Source: Dysgonomonas sp. PF1-14 (GTDB lineage: Bacteria; Bacteroidota; Bacteroidia; Bacteroidales; Dysgonomonadaceae). From it: a stretch of DNA of 64,000 nt. The stretch covers positions 111,221 through 175,220 of the forward strand of contig NZ_JARXWN010000011.1 of the NCBI RefSeq assembly GCF_029892965.1, written 5' to 3'. A program made the translations under genes and the position numbers. The notes beneath the pieces were generated by a model, which searched no databases, was not told the origin of the DNA, and worked only from the letters and a program-made list of their open reading frames with translations. Below, one piece after another: positions 16,363 through 28,802 of this stretch; the first letter of the stretch is position 1, and every line of letters begins with the position of its first letter.

Positions 16363-17925
16363 ATGAATAACAACGAAGCAAGTAAATCATATACCATTAA
16401 ATTAACCCTGATTGCGACATTGGGAGGGCTGCTCTTCGGATACGATACAGCAGTAATTTCCGGAACGGTGGAGTCTTTAAGGCATTTCTTCATCGAACCG
16501 ATGGGATTGCCGCTTAACGAAGCTAACGCAATGGAAGGGTTTGTGATAAGCAGTGCTCTGATAGGATGTATATTCGGTGCAGCTATGGCCGGCTGGGTAA
16601 GTCAGACATTCGGGCGCAAAAAAGCCTTGTTTGCAGCAGCGATACTTTTCCTGTTGGCTGCCGTCGGTTCTGCATGGCCGGAAATAGGTTTCCGTATGCC
16701 GAGCGAAAGCGATCACTCTTTTGTTTATCACTTTGTATTCTACAGAATAATCGGCGGAATAGGAGTAGGTATTGCCTCTATGGTATCGCCTATGTATATA
16801 GCAGAAATAGCGCCACCCGATAAGCGGGGAAGTCTTGTAGGACTCAATCAGTTTGCCATTATCTTCGGTATGCTGGTTGTGTACTTTGTAAACTACTTTA
16901 TAGCAAAACAGGGAGATACCGAGTGGTTGCATACTACCGGCTGGAGATGGATGTTTGCCTCTCTGGGAATCCCTTCCCTGATATTCTTCCTGCTGTTGTT
17001 TATGGCTCCTGAAACACCTAGATGGCTGGTAATGAAAGGGCGTGTGGCACAGGCCGAGGGCATACTCAACAAACTGGTAGGCAGCGCTATGGCCAAACAA
17101 GAAATTAACGATATCAGGCATAGCTTCGATAGTGAAGAACCGGTGTCGCTGAAACCATATTATCGCTTTATGATGACATGGCTCATCCTGTTTGTTGTAG
17201 GTATTATTTCCCTTTCACTGGCAGGAGTATCCAGCGCGCTGGAGATAGCTATGATCGTGAGTTTTCTAATCGCACTGTATGTTCCGATAAAATCTTACGG
17301 ATTCCTTATCATTATCACAGGAGTTTTACTGTCGGCATTCCAGCAGTTTGTAGGTATAAACGTAGTGTTGTACTATGCACCCGAAATCTTTAAGAGCATG
17401 GGGTCGGGAACAGACTCTGCATTACTGCAAACGATTATTGTAGGTATTATCAATCTGTCATTCACCGTACTGGCTATTATGACCGTCGATAAATTCGGGC
17501 GTAAACCCTTGCTTATAACAGGGGCTTTAGTGATGGCAGTATCTATGCTCGGACTGGGTACATCATTCTCGCAAGGTCTTCCGGGAGGGCTTAAACTCGT
17601 ATTCATGCTTACCTATACGGCCGGATTCGCTATGTCGTGGGGCCCTGTATGTTGGGTAATGTTAGCCGAGATATTTCCTAACTCGGTACGTTCTAGCGTG
17701 ATGTCTATAGCCGTTGCCGCGCAGTGGGTGTCCAATTTCCTTATCTCATGGACATTCCCTATCATGGACAAAAATGATACATTGGTTGGTATGTTCAATC
17801 ACGGATTCTCATACTGGGTTTACGGTGTATTGGCTATCCTTGCAGCAGTGTTCGTTTGGAAACGTCTCCCTGAAACAAAAGGTAAGACATTGGAAGATAT
17901 GGAGAAACTCTGGAAGAAAAAATGA
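16363..17925 (+). CDS. xylT: D-xylose:proton symporter, sugar porter family (MFS)
   Basis: 520 residues with 12 predicted membrane helices. Sugar-porter signatures are visible: GGLLFGYDTAVISG near residues 21-34, GRKKALF after helix 2, RIIGGIGVGIASMVSPMYIAEIAPPDKRG (helix 4 and the following loop), QQFVGINVVLYYAPEIF in helix 7, and the C-terminal PETKGKTLEDME. These match E. coli XylE and the Bacteroides xylose symporter. It imports xylose with protons across the inner membrane. It is last in the xylR-xylB-xylA operon and is followed by a strong terminator. Specificity for xylose is by context. Confidence 0.92.
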   Translation: MNNNEASKSYTIKLTLIATLGGLLFGYDTAVISGTVESLRHFFIEPMGLPLNEANAMEGFVISSALIGCIFGAAMAGWVSQTFGRKKALFAAAILFLLAAVGSAWPEIGFRMPSESDHSFVYHFVFYRIIGGIGVGIASMVSPMYIAEIAPPDKRGSLVGLNQFAIIFGMLVVYFVNYFIAKQGDTEWLHTTGWRWMFASLGIPSLIFFLLLFMAPETPRWLVMKGRVAQAEGILNKLVGSAMAKQEINDIRHSFDSEEPVSLKPYYRFMMTWLILFVVGIISLSLAGVSSALEIAMIVSFLIALYVPIKSYGFLIIITGVLLSAFQQFVGINVVLYYAPEIFKSMGSGTDSALLQTIIVGIINLSFTVLAIMTVDKFGRKPLLITGALVMAVSMLGLGTSFSQGLPGGLKLVFMLTYTAGFAMSWGPVCWVMLAEIFPNSVRSSVMSIAVAAQWVSNFLISWTFPIMDKNDTLVGMFNHGFSYWVYGVLAILAAVFVWKRLPETKGKTLEDMEKLWKKK

Positions 17926-17983
17926 CATATGTACTGTCTCTGAAATTGTTGCAATAAACAATAAGAAGGAGTTTATAGATAAA

Positions 17984-18024
17984 AAGAGTGACCGATAAAA
18001 TATATTTATCGGTCATTCTTGTTT
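17984..18024 (+). terminator. Rho-independent terminator of the xylose operon
   Basis: A 16-bp stem (17984-17999 with 18005-18020, one G-T pair) with a 5-nt loop, followed by GTTT. It lies about 60 bp after the symporter stop. Confidence 0.8.
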
Positions 18025-18113
18025 AATGGTTGTCATTCAATTGCAATACGTCTTGAAGTACCTTTAACAGGTAATGCGTAATAGAATATCGGCTCGAAAC
18101 AGGAATTTATTAT

Positions 18114-18121
18114 TATCTTTG
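18114..18121 (+). promoter_or_regulatory. Candidate -7 box of the ECF sigma gene
   Basis: TATCTTTG fits TAnnTTTG and is 30 bp before the ATG at 18152. Because it lies downstream of the frame's first ATG (18074), it supports the later start. Confidence 0.5.
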
Positions 18122-18151
18122 CGAAGGTTAAAAAGGACTATAGATATTCAG

Positions 18152-18757
18152 ATGTCTAGATTTTTGATTGATAACGAAAAGTACAATAACCTGTGGGTAA
18201 TGTTCACGGATGGTGATGATAACGCCTTTTCCGATCTGTACAAACTAAGTTACAAAATGCTATATTCCTATGGGCTGAGTTTTCAGATAACGGAGGAGTT
18301 GGTAAGAGACATTATTCAGGACTTATTCGTAAAATTATATACAAAACCCGATCTGATAAAAAATTTCGCCACCATAAAACCATTTCTACTGGCGTCGATG
18401 CGTAATGCATGTATAAATACGATAAAGGCAAATAAAAAATATTCGGGGTTGGAGAAGATCGAGAGTTTCGAACTTAATTTTACTGTCGATGAGAATCGAG
18501 TTGAACAAAAAGAAGAACAAGATCGAATTAATACTCTTGTAACAAAAGTCTTGTCACAGCTGACTGTACGTCAGAAAGAAATAATTTATCTGCGATTCCT
18601 GCACCAGATGGATTATGAAGAAATATCCAGAGTTATGAATCTCTCGGAGCAGGCCGCCCGCAACCTTACTTACAGGGCATTTAGTAAAATAAGGAAAAAT
18701 AGCTCTGATTACGATCTTGGTATTTTCCTTATACTCATTGTTTACTACTGTAAGTAA
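18152..18757 (+). CDS. ECF-type RNA polymerase sigma factor (SusCD-linked)
   Basis: Start at 18152 (MSRFLIDNEKY) gives 201 residues; the frame is open to 18074 but the promoter box at 18114 and family length favour the later ATG. Region 2 is DLYKLSYKMLYSYG...VRDIIQDLFVKLY, and region 4 is LTVRQKEIIYLRFLHQMDYEEISRVMNLSEQAARNLTYRAFSKIRK. Such factors direct polymerase to the promoter of the linked SusC/SusD genes when the FecR-like anti-sigma releases them. The next gene is that FecR. The C-terminus ends in a short hydrophobic tail, FLILIVYYCK, of unclear meaning. Confidence 0.9.
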   Translation: MSRFLIDNEKYNNLWVMFTDGDDNAFSDLYKLSYKMLYSYGLSFQITEELVRDIIQDLFVKLYTKPDLIKNFATIKPFLLASMRNACINTIKANKKYSGLEKIESFELNFTVDENRVEQKEEQDRINTLVTKVLSQLTVRQKEIIYLRFLHQMDYEEISRVMNLSEQAARNLTYRAFSKIRKNSSDYDLGIFLILIVYYCK

Positions 18758-18944
18758 CTGTTTAAATTTGATTGGTACTTTTATTTTATATTATTTCAAA
18801 TATATTTTTTTCTTTTTATTCGCAGGTTTAGCGGGCTAACCCAAGAATGAAAAGTAGAAAATAGAGAAGAAAGAATAAAAACAAGAGCCGAAGAATAATC
18901 AGAAACAGCTATATGAAATATTTTCGGTCAAATTTAAACAGTTA
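18755..18944. repeat. 17-bp perfect inverted repeat in the sigma-fecR gap
   Basis: TAACTGTTTAAATTTGA at 18755-18771 (overlapping the sigma stop codon) is exactly complementary to 18928-18944. The 156 bp between the arms hold no gene. It could be the ends of a small inserted element or a transcript-folding signal. Confidence 0.55.
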
Positions 18945-18955
18945 TTAAATGAAGT

Positions 18956-18987
18956 TTTCGAAAATACATTAAAAAATTTCGAAAATA
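18956..18987 (+). promoter_or_regulatory. Tandem TTTCGAAAATA repeats upstream of fecR
   Basis: Two identical 11-bp repeats start 21 bp apart (18956 and 18977), i.e. about two helical turns; each contains the palindrome TTTCGAAA. They lie about 65 bp before the fecR start, a likely promoter/operator position. Confidence 0.4.
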
Positions 18988-19052
18988 TCTGATTACAAAA
19001 TCGAGCTGCCTTTGTATTGTTATAAAAGATGTTATAAAATAGATAATCTTTT

Positions 19053-20210
19053 ATGAAGTACTCATATCAAAAATACAACAAAATAGAGGATTTCATCTTC
19101 GATAATGATTTTGTAGAATTATCGGAGAGGAACGATCCGGATGAAATGAAAGAATTACTTCAGCTTTATCCCGACAAGGAAAAGTTGATAGATGATGCAA
19201 TTGCGTTATTGCAATATCTGAAAATAGAAATGCCAGATGTCTCCGAATCCCAAATAGAAGGCGATTATATAAAACTAAGAGGCGCCATTGCCGGACGAAA
19301 ACAGGAGAGAAAGAACAAACGGTTCTATCTGTGGACGGCCGTAGCTTCCGTAGCTTCCTGTGCTGCTATTGCCTTCGGGCTATACTTCAATCCGGTGAGC
19401 ATATCAGATAAAGACCGCCTGCAATCTCTGATAGAAGGAACTGACACGAATGTAAGCGAAATACAGATTATTGCCGGAAAAGAACAAGCCAACATAGATA
19501 ATAACGAAACAATCACTCAGACAGAAGAAGGTAATCTTATTGTCGGAAATGATACCAAGATGGAGTCGTCACGCATCGGATCAGAATTCTTGACTGTGGT
19601 TGTGCCTAAAGGCAGGCGTACAACTATCCGTTTTAGTGATGGAACTACCGCGTGGGTAAATTCAGGAACAAAACTGGTTTATCCGAAAACATTCAGTAAG
19701 AAAAGCAGAGAAATTATAGTTGATGGCGAAATATTCCTCGATGTAGCTAAAGACGCTGCTAAACCCTTTATTGTACATACCAACGGATTTTCGGTACAGG
19801 TGCTGGGAACACGCTTCAATGTGAATGCCTATAGCGCCGATGCTACCAATTCGGTAGTCTTGGTAGAAGGCTCAGTTGAAGTTGTTACCAGTACTTCGAA
19901 GGGTAAATTGGAACCCGATCAGGGATTCTTCACTAAAGAGGGTATTCACAATATAAAGCATGTAGATACCTATACGTATATCTGCTGGAAGGATGATGTG
20001 ATGAAACTCAACGGAGAATCGCTCGATATCATTTTCGACAGGCTGTCGCGTCATTACGGAATAGACATCCGCTATGATAATAGATTCGCATTAGAAAAAT
20101 ACAAAGGAAAATTAGATCTGCAAGAGACCATAGAAACAGTATTATATAACCTGTCATTGTCTACCGAAATGAATTATACAAAAGAAGGTAGTGTTATCGT
20201 AATTAAATAA
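19053..20210 (+). CDS. FecR-family anti-sigma factor
   Basis: 385 residues. A cytoplasmic N-terminal part (about 1-90) is followed by a single membrane helix, WTAVASVASCAAIAFGLYF (about 94-112). The periplasmic FecR domain runs about 175-270, with TVVVPKGRRTTIRFSDGTTAWVNSGTKLVYP and the FIVHTNGFSVQVLGTRFNVNAY motif. A C-terminal DUF4974-like module (about 315-385) is expected to contact the STN domain of the cognate SusC. It holds the ECF sigma at the membrane until the SusC transporter is loaded. It lies between that sigma gene and the STN-containing susC. Confidence 0.92.
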   Translation: MKYSYQKYNKIEDFIFDNDFVELSERNDPDEMKELLQLYPDKEKLIDDAIALLQYLKIEMPDVSESQIEGDYIKLRGAIAGRKQERKNKRFYLWTAVASVASCAAIAFGLYFNPVSISDKDRLQSLIEGTDTNVSEIQIIAGKEQANIDNNETITQTEEGNLIVGNDTKMESSRIGSEFLTVVVPKGRRTTIRFSDGTTAWVNSGTKLVYPKTFSKKSREIIVDGEIFLDVAKDAAKPFIVHTNGFSVQVLGTRFNVNAYSADATNSVVLVEGSVEVVTSTSKGKLEPDQGFFTKEGIHNIKHVDTYTYICWKDDVMKLNGESLDIIFDRLSRHYGIDIRYDNRFALEKYKGKLDLQETIETVLYNLSLSTEMNYTKEGSVIVIK

Positions 20211-20250
20211 TTATCTGTAGATAATTGTAGAGAATATAGGAAGTGTTAGA

Positions 20251-20303
20251 TAGAACGTGTTCTATTCCGTTTTAAGAGTTTAGGGAATACTGTTTTAAAC
20301 AGT
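20251..20303 (+). promoter_or_regulatory. Two palindromes upstream of the STN-type susC
   Basis: TAGAAC-GT-GTTCTA (20251-20264) and ACTGTTT-T-AAACAGT (20289-20303) are perfect palindromes, 140-190 bp before the susC start. They are candidates for the promoter/control region of the SusCD operon. Which factor recognises them is unknown. Confidence 0.4.
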
Positions 20304-20357
20304 GTTTTATAAATTAAAAAGAATGTTATGAAAAGAAAACCTTATTTCTAAAAAAGA

Positions 20358-20389
20358 AAAGCGTGCAATATTGGCCTATTACACGCTTT
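20358..20389 (+). terminator. Hairpin in the susC leader (possible terminator or attenuator)
   Basis: AAAGCGTG (20358-20365) pairs with CACGCTTT (20382-20389), with an inner AATA/TATT stem and a 6-nt loop. A 7-codon frame, ATG at 20328 to TAA at 20351 (MKRKPYF), ends just before it. Only a weak T-run follows. Terminator of fecR or attenuator: undecided. Confidence 0.45.
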
Positions 20390-20440
20390 AGAGTCATTTT
20401 AAAAAACAAAAACCAATGTTAATCAAAACAATTCAAATGT

Positions 20441-23400
20441 ATGAGAAAAAAGTCTAAAACTAAATTAGAAAAACCTAAAAAAAGTTTTTCCCTAAAAGTT
20501 ATGAAAGTATATCTTATATTATTCATTCTGGGTTTTGGTAGTACAATATCGGCTGTGGATACGTATTCGCAGGCAATGCTATCCTTGAAATTCTCGAATA
20601 TCAAGATAGAAAAATTATTTACCGAAATAGAAAAAAACTCTGATTATGTAATTTTGTATAAAAAAGGAGTTGTAGAGAATAAAACAGTCTCGGTAGACAC
20701 TAAAAATGAGACTGTAGAAGGTGTTCTCAACAAGGTATTACCTCCTTTAGATCTGACTTATCACATCAATGGAAACCAAATTGTTATAGTAGAGAATAGG
20801 AAGAGACCGGAAAAAGTCGAAACACGAGGTGTAAAGGACGAACAGCAACGAGCGTTGCTGGCATCCGGTAAGATTGCCGATGCTTCGGGGGTTCCCCTGG
20901 CTGGAGTATCAGTGGTAGAAAAAGGTACGACTAATGGCACGATGACTGATGTAGATGGCCAATTCTCCATCAGGGTAAACCCCAATGCTACACTAGTCAT
21001 TAGCTATATCGGTTTTCAAAATAAGGAATTGAAAGCTGCCTCCGATATGCAGGTCGTACTGGAAGAAGAATCTACGGAGCTTGACGATGTTGTTGTTGTC
21101 GGCTATGGGGTACAGAAGAAAGTAAACCTGACCGGATCTGTAGCCACAGTGGATAGTAAGTTGCTTGCCGACAGACCTATGAGTAACGTGTCGGCGGGGT
21201 TGGCGGGATTGCTGCCCGGAGTTTCGGTAGTACAGAGTAGTGGATTGCCCGGACATGATAAAGGTACTATTAGAATAAGGGGTGCCGGTACACTCAATGC
21301 CGGAGTCAACCCGATGGTAATAGTAGATGGGGTAGAAGCTACGATGGACAATATAGATGCCAATGATATTGAATCCATATCTGTACTTAAAGATGCCGGC
21401 AGCTCGGCTATTTATGGATCGAAAGCCGCTAATGGCGTTATTCTGGTGACTACCAAAAGGGGCAAAGTAGGAAAAACAGTTGTTAACTATGCCGGAAACT
21501 TCGGATGGCAGTCGCCTACCAGATTACCGGATTATATGAGTTCTGCCGAATATGCCGAGCTTTACAACGAAGCATTGAAAAATGACAATCCGAACAATGC
21601 TCCACGATGGACAGCCGATCAGATAGAACTATTGCGCAACGGTTCCGATCCGGATAACTATCCTAATACCGACTGGCAAGATCTGCTTTATCAAGGCTCA
21701 GGTTTCCAGACTAGTCATAACGTGAATTTCAGCGGAGGAACAGAACGTATCAGGTATATGGCTTCCCTCAGCTATCTCGATCAGGCGGGTGTTATTAAGC
21801 ACACCAGTAAAAAGCAATACAATGTGCGTACCAATCTGGATATAAAAGTTACTTCAAAGTTAGATTTCGGAGTAAACCTGTCATATACGCGCATGGATTT
21901 GCAAGAACCGACCAATTCGTATGTAGGAGGTGGTGTTGACCAGATTTTCAGACAGGTTAACCTTATATCTCCTTGGATACCATATCGCAAATCGAATGGC
22001 GACTATGGAACTATCGGTGATGGTAACCCGATAGCATGGATAGACCTCGATCAGACAATAGATAAAAAAAGAGCTTACTTTTTAGGGATAGGATCGTTGA
22101 AGTATAACATTGTAGATAATCTGTTTATTAAGGGTATCTTGTCGTATAAGACATATACGCAGGACGAACTCGAATTTATAAAAGATATCCAATACAATCC
22201 TAACAAATATCACGGACCGAATAAGATGAATCAGAAAGATAATTCGGACGAAACTGTTTCTACCGACCTGTTGCTGAATTATGACAAAACCTTTGGACAG
22301 AAACACAATTTGGCATTGATGGCCGGATTCCATTCCGAATACTATCACCTCAAAGAAATAAAAGCATATCGTCAGAACTTCCCGAGCAACGACCTCAGAG
22401 ATATGAATGCAGGTAGTGAAGCCGGAATGAAAAATGAAGGATATACCCGCGAATTAGCGATGTTGTCATGGTTTGGACGTGCCAATTATGACTTTATGGG
22501 CAGATATCTGCTAGAAGCCAACTTCCGCTACGATGGATCATCCCGTTTCGCTGAAGGAAACCGCTGGGGACTTTTCCCTTCGTTCAGTGCCGGTTGGAGA
22601 ATTTCTGAAGAAGATTTTATGGAATCGCTGAGAGGTACGATCTCTAATCTGAAACTGAGAGGGTCGTGGGGTAAACTCGGTAATCAGGCCGCAATTGCCG
22701 GCGACTATTACCCTACCGTGCCGACCATAACATTGAAAGGTATGGGTTATCCGTTTAATGGAGGTATTGTTCAGGGTGGTGCTACCCAATATGCAAAAAA
22801 TCCGAATCTGCAATGGGAAAAATCGCGTTCGTGGGGCATCGGCCTCGATCTGGGAATAATTAACGACCTGAATATTACATTCGATTATTATGACCGCCTG
22901 ACTACTGATATCATTATGGAAGTGCCTAGTCCTGAGACATTCGCTTTAGAGAAATTCTATGATAATGTAGGTAAAATGTCTAATAAAGGTTTTGAAGTAG
23001 GGGTGACTTACAACAAAAAGATCGATCAGGTATCATTCGCATTCGGAGGAAACTTCTCGTATAACAAAAATAAAATACTGGAACTGGCCGGACAGGACGT
23101 GATATTCGGTGACGACGGCAACTATATAAAAATGGTTGGAAGTTCGTATAAGAGCCTGTACGGATATCTGGCTGATGGATTGTATCAGTCTCAAGAGGAG
23201 ATAGATAATGGGCCGAATGTGACAATAAGGAACAATCTGAAACCTGGTGACCTAAAATATGTAGATGTAAATAAAGACGGGAAAGTAGATGCCGAAGACA
23301 GGGTCATAATAGGAAATTCGGAACCGAAATATTCATTTGGTTTCAATCTGGGAGCCGAATACAGAGGTTTTGATATTCTAGCCTTCTTCCAGGGTGCAGC

Positions 23401-23809
23401 CGGAGTCGATGGGTATCTGAACTCAGAACCTATCGGAGAGATAAGAGGAGACGTTGGTAAACCAACTACTTACTGGAGGGACCGATGGACTCCGGAGAAT
23501 ACCAATACAAGCGTCCCTCGTGTCAGTGCCAGAGGTACAAGTGCACCGAGTTCTCCTGCATTATATTCATCATACTGGGTTCAGAATGCGAACTATCTGC
23601 GTTTGAAAAATCTACAGGTAGGATATACTATACCGATGGATATAACTAAGAAAATAGGCATTACCAAAGCCCGGATTTACTATAGCGGACAAAATTTGCT
23701 GACCTTTACAAGCTTCCTCAAAGGATGGGATCCTGAGGCTCCTGTAGGAAGAGGTAGCCATTATCCACAGGTTATGGTAAATACTTTCGGTGTTAACGTT
23801 ACATTCTAA
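20441..23809 (+). CDS. SusC/RagA-family TonB-dependent transporter with STN signalling domain
   Basis: 1122 residues. After a signal anchor (SLKVMKVYLILFILGFGSTISA) comes an STN domain (about 48-120), which transduces loading to the FecR protein. A carboxypeptidase-regulatory-like domain follows (about 140-215, GVPLAGVSVVEKGTTNGTMTD), then the TonB box region DDVVVVGYG, the plug (LKDAGSSAIYGSKAANGVILVTTKRGK) and a 22-strand barrel ending in VNVTF. It imports a glycan across the outer membrane with its SusD partner, 18 bp downstream. The STN domain marks ECF/FecR control. The substrate is unknown; the linked GH2 gene hints at a galactoside. Confidence 0.93.
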   Translation: MRKKSKTKLEKPKKSFSLKVMKVYLILFILGFGSTISAVDTYSQAMLSLKFSNIKIEKLFTEIEKNSDYVILYKKGVVENKTVSVDTKNETVEGVLNKVLPPLDLTYHINGNQIVIVENRKRPEKVETRGVKDEQQRALLASGKIADASGVPLAGVSVVEKGTTNGTMTDVDGQFSIRVNPNATLVISYIGFQNKELKAASDMQVVLEEESTELDDVVVVGYGVQKKVNLTGSVATVDSKLLADRPMSNVSAGLAGLLPGVSVVQSSGLPGHDKGTIRIRGAGTLNAGVNPMVIVDGVEATMDNIDANDIESISVLKDAGSSAIYGSKAANGVILVTTKRGKVGKTVVNYAGNFGWQSPTRLPDYMSSAEYAELYNEALKNDNPNNAPRWTADQIELLRNGSDPDNYPNTDWQDLLYQGSGFQTSHNVNFSGGTERIRYMASLSYLDQAGVIKHTSKKQYNVRTNLDIKVTSKLDFGVNLSYTRMDLQEPTNSYVGGGVDQIFRQVNLISPWIPYRKSNGDYGTIGDGNPIAWIDLDQTIDKKRAYFLGIGSLKYNIVDNLFIKGILSYKTYTQDELEFIKDIQYNPNKYHGPNKMNQKDNSDETVSTDLLLNYDKTFGQKHNLALMAGFHSEYYHLKEIKAYRQNFPSNDLRDMNAGSEAGMKNEGYTRELAMLSWFGRANYDFMGRYLLEANFRYDGSSRFAEGNRWGLFPSFSAGWRISEEDFMESLRGTISNLKLRGSWGKLGNQAAIAGDYYPTVPTITLKGMGYPFNGGIVQGGATQYAKNPNLQWEKSRSWGIGLDLGIINDLNITFDYYDRLTTDIIMEVPSPETFALEKFYDNVGKMSNKGFEVGVTYNKKIDQVSFAFGGNFSYNKNKILELAGQDVIFGDDGNYIKMVGSSYKSLYGYLADGLYQSQEEIDNGPNVTIRNNLKPGDLKYVDVNKDGKVDAEDRVIIGNSEPKYSFGFNLGAEYRGFDILAFFQGAAGVDGYLNSEPIGEIRGDVGKPTTYWRDRWTPENTNTSVPRVSARGTSAPSSPALYSSYWVQNANYLRLKNLQVGYTIPMDITKKIGITKARIYYSGQNLLTFTSFLKGWDPEAPVGRGSHYPQVMVNTFGVNVTF

Positions 23810-23827
23810 TTAAAGGAGGATTATTAT

Positions 23828-25402
23828 ATGAAAAAATATATATATTTACTTATTTCGACACTTATACTTACTTCATGTTCCGATTTTCTCGACCGGAATC
23901 CAAGCGATGCCCTGTCTCCTTCTACATTCTGGAAAACAGAAGCCGATGCCAAACTAGCGCTGACAGGCTGTTACCGCGGCTTTGAAGATAGCTGGGCGCT
24001 GTGGTACAGAGATTGTGCTACTGATAATGCTTACAATAACCATTCGCATGAAGGCTACATGGAACTGGGTAACGGAACGATGACTCCGGGAAATCCGGGA
24101 AAAATGAAAGTGTTTGAGTACATAACAATACGCAGATGCAACGAGTTTTTGGAAAATATAGATAATGTAGAATTTACAACCGATGGGCTGAAGAAAAGCT
24201 ATGTTGCCGAAGTGCGTTTTCTCAGAGCTTACCGCTATTTCCTTTTGACTCAGTACTATGGCGATACCCCTTTGGTAACACAGACATTCAATACTCCGGA
24301 CGAATCGAAAGTGCCGAGAGACCCGAGAGCAACCGTCGAGGAATTTATTGTTAACGAACTCAAAGAACTGACTCTAGACTTGCTCGAAAATCCTGAAACA
24401 GGACGGATTCCAAGAGATGCCGGTTATGCTCTCCTTACGCGTATGTACCTGTTCAAAGGAATGTATAGCGAAGCTATCAGTGCAGCCCGGCAGGTCAGAG
24501 AACGTACACTTATCGGCTATGAAGACCTTTTCCGCATGGAAAACAAAGATACAGATGAGGTTATATATGCTTATCAGCATGTTAAAGGCGATCTGGGTAA
24601 TTCTGTGGGCGCATTTTATCCGAATAGCTCGGGCGGATGGTCTTCTGTTATTCCATTGCAATCGCTTGTAGATGCCTATGAAATGGCGGATGGAAAAACC
24701 ATCGAAGAAGCTAAAGCAGCAGGCGAATATGATGAAAAAAATCCGTATGTCAATAGAGATCCGCGTCTGAGAGCAACTATTGTTTATCCCGGTCAGAACT
24801 GGAACAATATTGTTTACAGATCGGTTGAGGAGAGTAGCCCAGACTATCCGAAGAGTGCTAACAATGCGACTTCTACTGGATATAACTTCCGTAAATATTT
24901 TGGTAACGGTGAAGAATTCGATGATATATGGGATGCAAGCCGCACCATTTTTATGTTCCGTTATGCTGAAGTATTGCTGTCATTGGCTGAAGCCAAGATA
25001 GAGCTGAACCAGATAGATAACGATATGTATAACGCTATAGACAAAGTGCGTACAAGAGCAGGAATGCCAGCTGTAGACCGTACGAAATATGCAAATCAGA
25101 CTAAACTTCGTGAACTCATTCGTCGCGAACGCCGTGTCGAATTTGCTTTTGAGGGATTAAGGAGATTCGATATAGTGCGTTGGGGCATTGCAAAGGATGT
25201 GATGAATGGTGATGCCTTAGGTTGCAGGCAGGGAACAGTTTTGGACGAAACATATCCGAACGGTGACCATAAAGTAAATCTGGATGGAGCAAACTTCTTT
25301 GTTGAATCAAGAAAATTTGAAGATAAACATAACTTATTCCCGATACCTCAGACTGCAATAGATAAGAATCCTAACCTGTTGCCAAACAATCCTGGATATT
25401 GA
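23828..25402 (+). CDS. SusD/RagB-family outer-membrane glycan-binding lipoprotein
   Basis: 524 residues. The signal peptide ends at TSCSDFLD (lipidated Cys17). The N-terminal TPR-like region carries FWKTEADAKLALTGCYRGFED and the SusD signature VAEVRFLRAYRYFLLTQYYGDTPLV; the C-terminus has LRELIRRERRVEFAFEGLRRFDIVRW, the standard SusD ending. It sits on the cell surface as the lid of the adjacent SusC. An 18-bp gap joins the two genes, and a terminator follows, so the GH2 gene downstream may be transcribed separately. Confidence 0.94.
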   Translation: MKKYIYLLISTLILTSCSDFLDRNPSDALSPSTFWKTEADAKLALTGCYRGFEDSWALWYRDCATDNAYNNHSHEGYMELGNGTMTPGNPGKMKVFEYITIRRCNEFLENIDNVEFTTDGLKKSYVAEVRFLRAYRYFLLTQYYGDTPLVTQTFNTPDESKVPRDPRATVEEFIVNELKELTLDLLENPETGRIPRDAGYALLTRMYLFKGMYSEAISAARQVRERTLIGYEDLFRMENKDTDEVIYAYQHVKGDLGNSVGAFYPNSSGGWSSVIPLQSLVDAYEMADGKTIEEAKAAGEYDEKNPYVNRDPRLRATIVYPGQNWNNIVYRSVEESSPDYPKSANNATSTGYNFRKYFGNGEEFDDIWDASRTIFMFRYAEVLLSLAEAKIELNQIDNDMYNAIDKVRTRAGMPAVDRTKYANQTKLRELIRRERRVEFAFEGLRRFDIVRWGIAKDVMNGDALGCRQGTVLDETYPNGDHKVNLDGANFFVESRKFEDKHNLFPIPQTAIDKNPNLLPNNPGY

Positions 25403-25444
25403 TACTGATATAGATGTTTGTTAAATAGAGTATTAGGCCTCTAT

Positions 25445-25488
25445 GATAAGTCCGACTATCTTTTGAGATGGCGGACTTATCTCTTTTA
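25445..25488 (+). terminator. Rho-independent terminator after susD
   Basis: GATAAGTCCG (25445-25454) pairs perfectly with 25472-25481; the loop can fold further, and TCTTTTAT follows. Confidence 0.75.
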
Positions 25489-25561
25489 TGGATTAACCGT
25501 AGATAATTGTTAATTGCAGCCCGAAAAACATTGGCTATATTAACTTTTCTTGCTATCTTAG

Positions 25562-28747
<3,186 letters not shown>

Positions 28748-28774
28748 ATACAGATCGAGAAGTTATAATGAGAA

Positions 28775-28802
28775 GGGGGTGGCTAACTTATGAGCCACCC
28801 CC
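28775..28802 (+). terminator. Strong GC hairpin after the GH2 gene
   Basis: GGGGGTGGCT (28775-28784) pairs perfectly with AGCCACCCCC (28793-28802), with an 8-nt loop, 28 bp after the stop. No T-run follows. Confidence 0.65.

Noticed and set aside
28775..28802. Attachment site or phage end near the GH2 gene
   Set aside because: The symmetry is an ordinary terminator hairpin; there is no integrase gene or duplicated core nearby.
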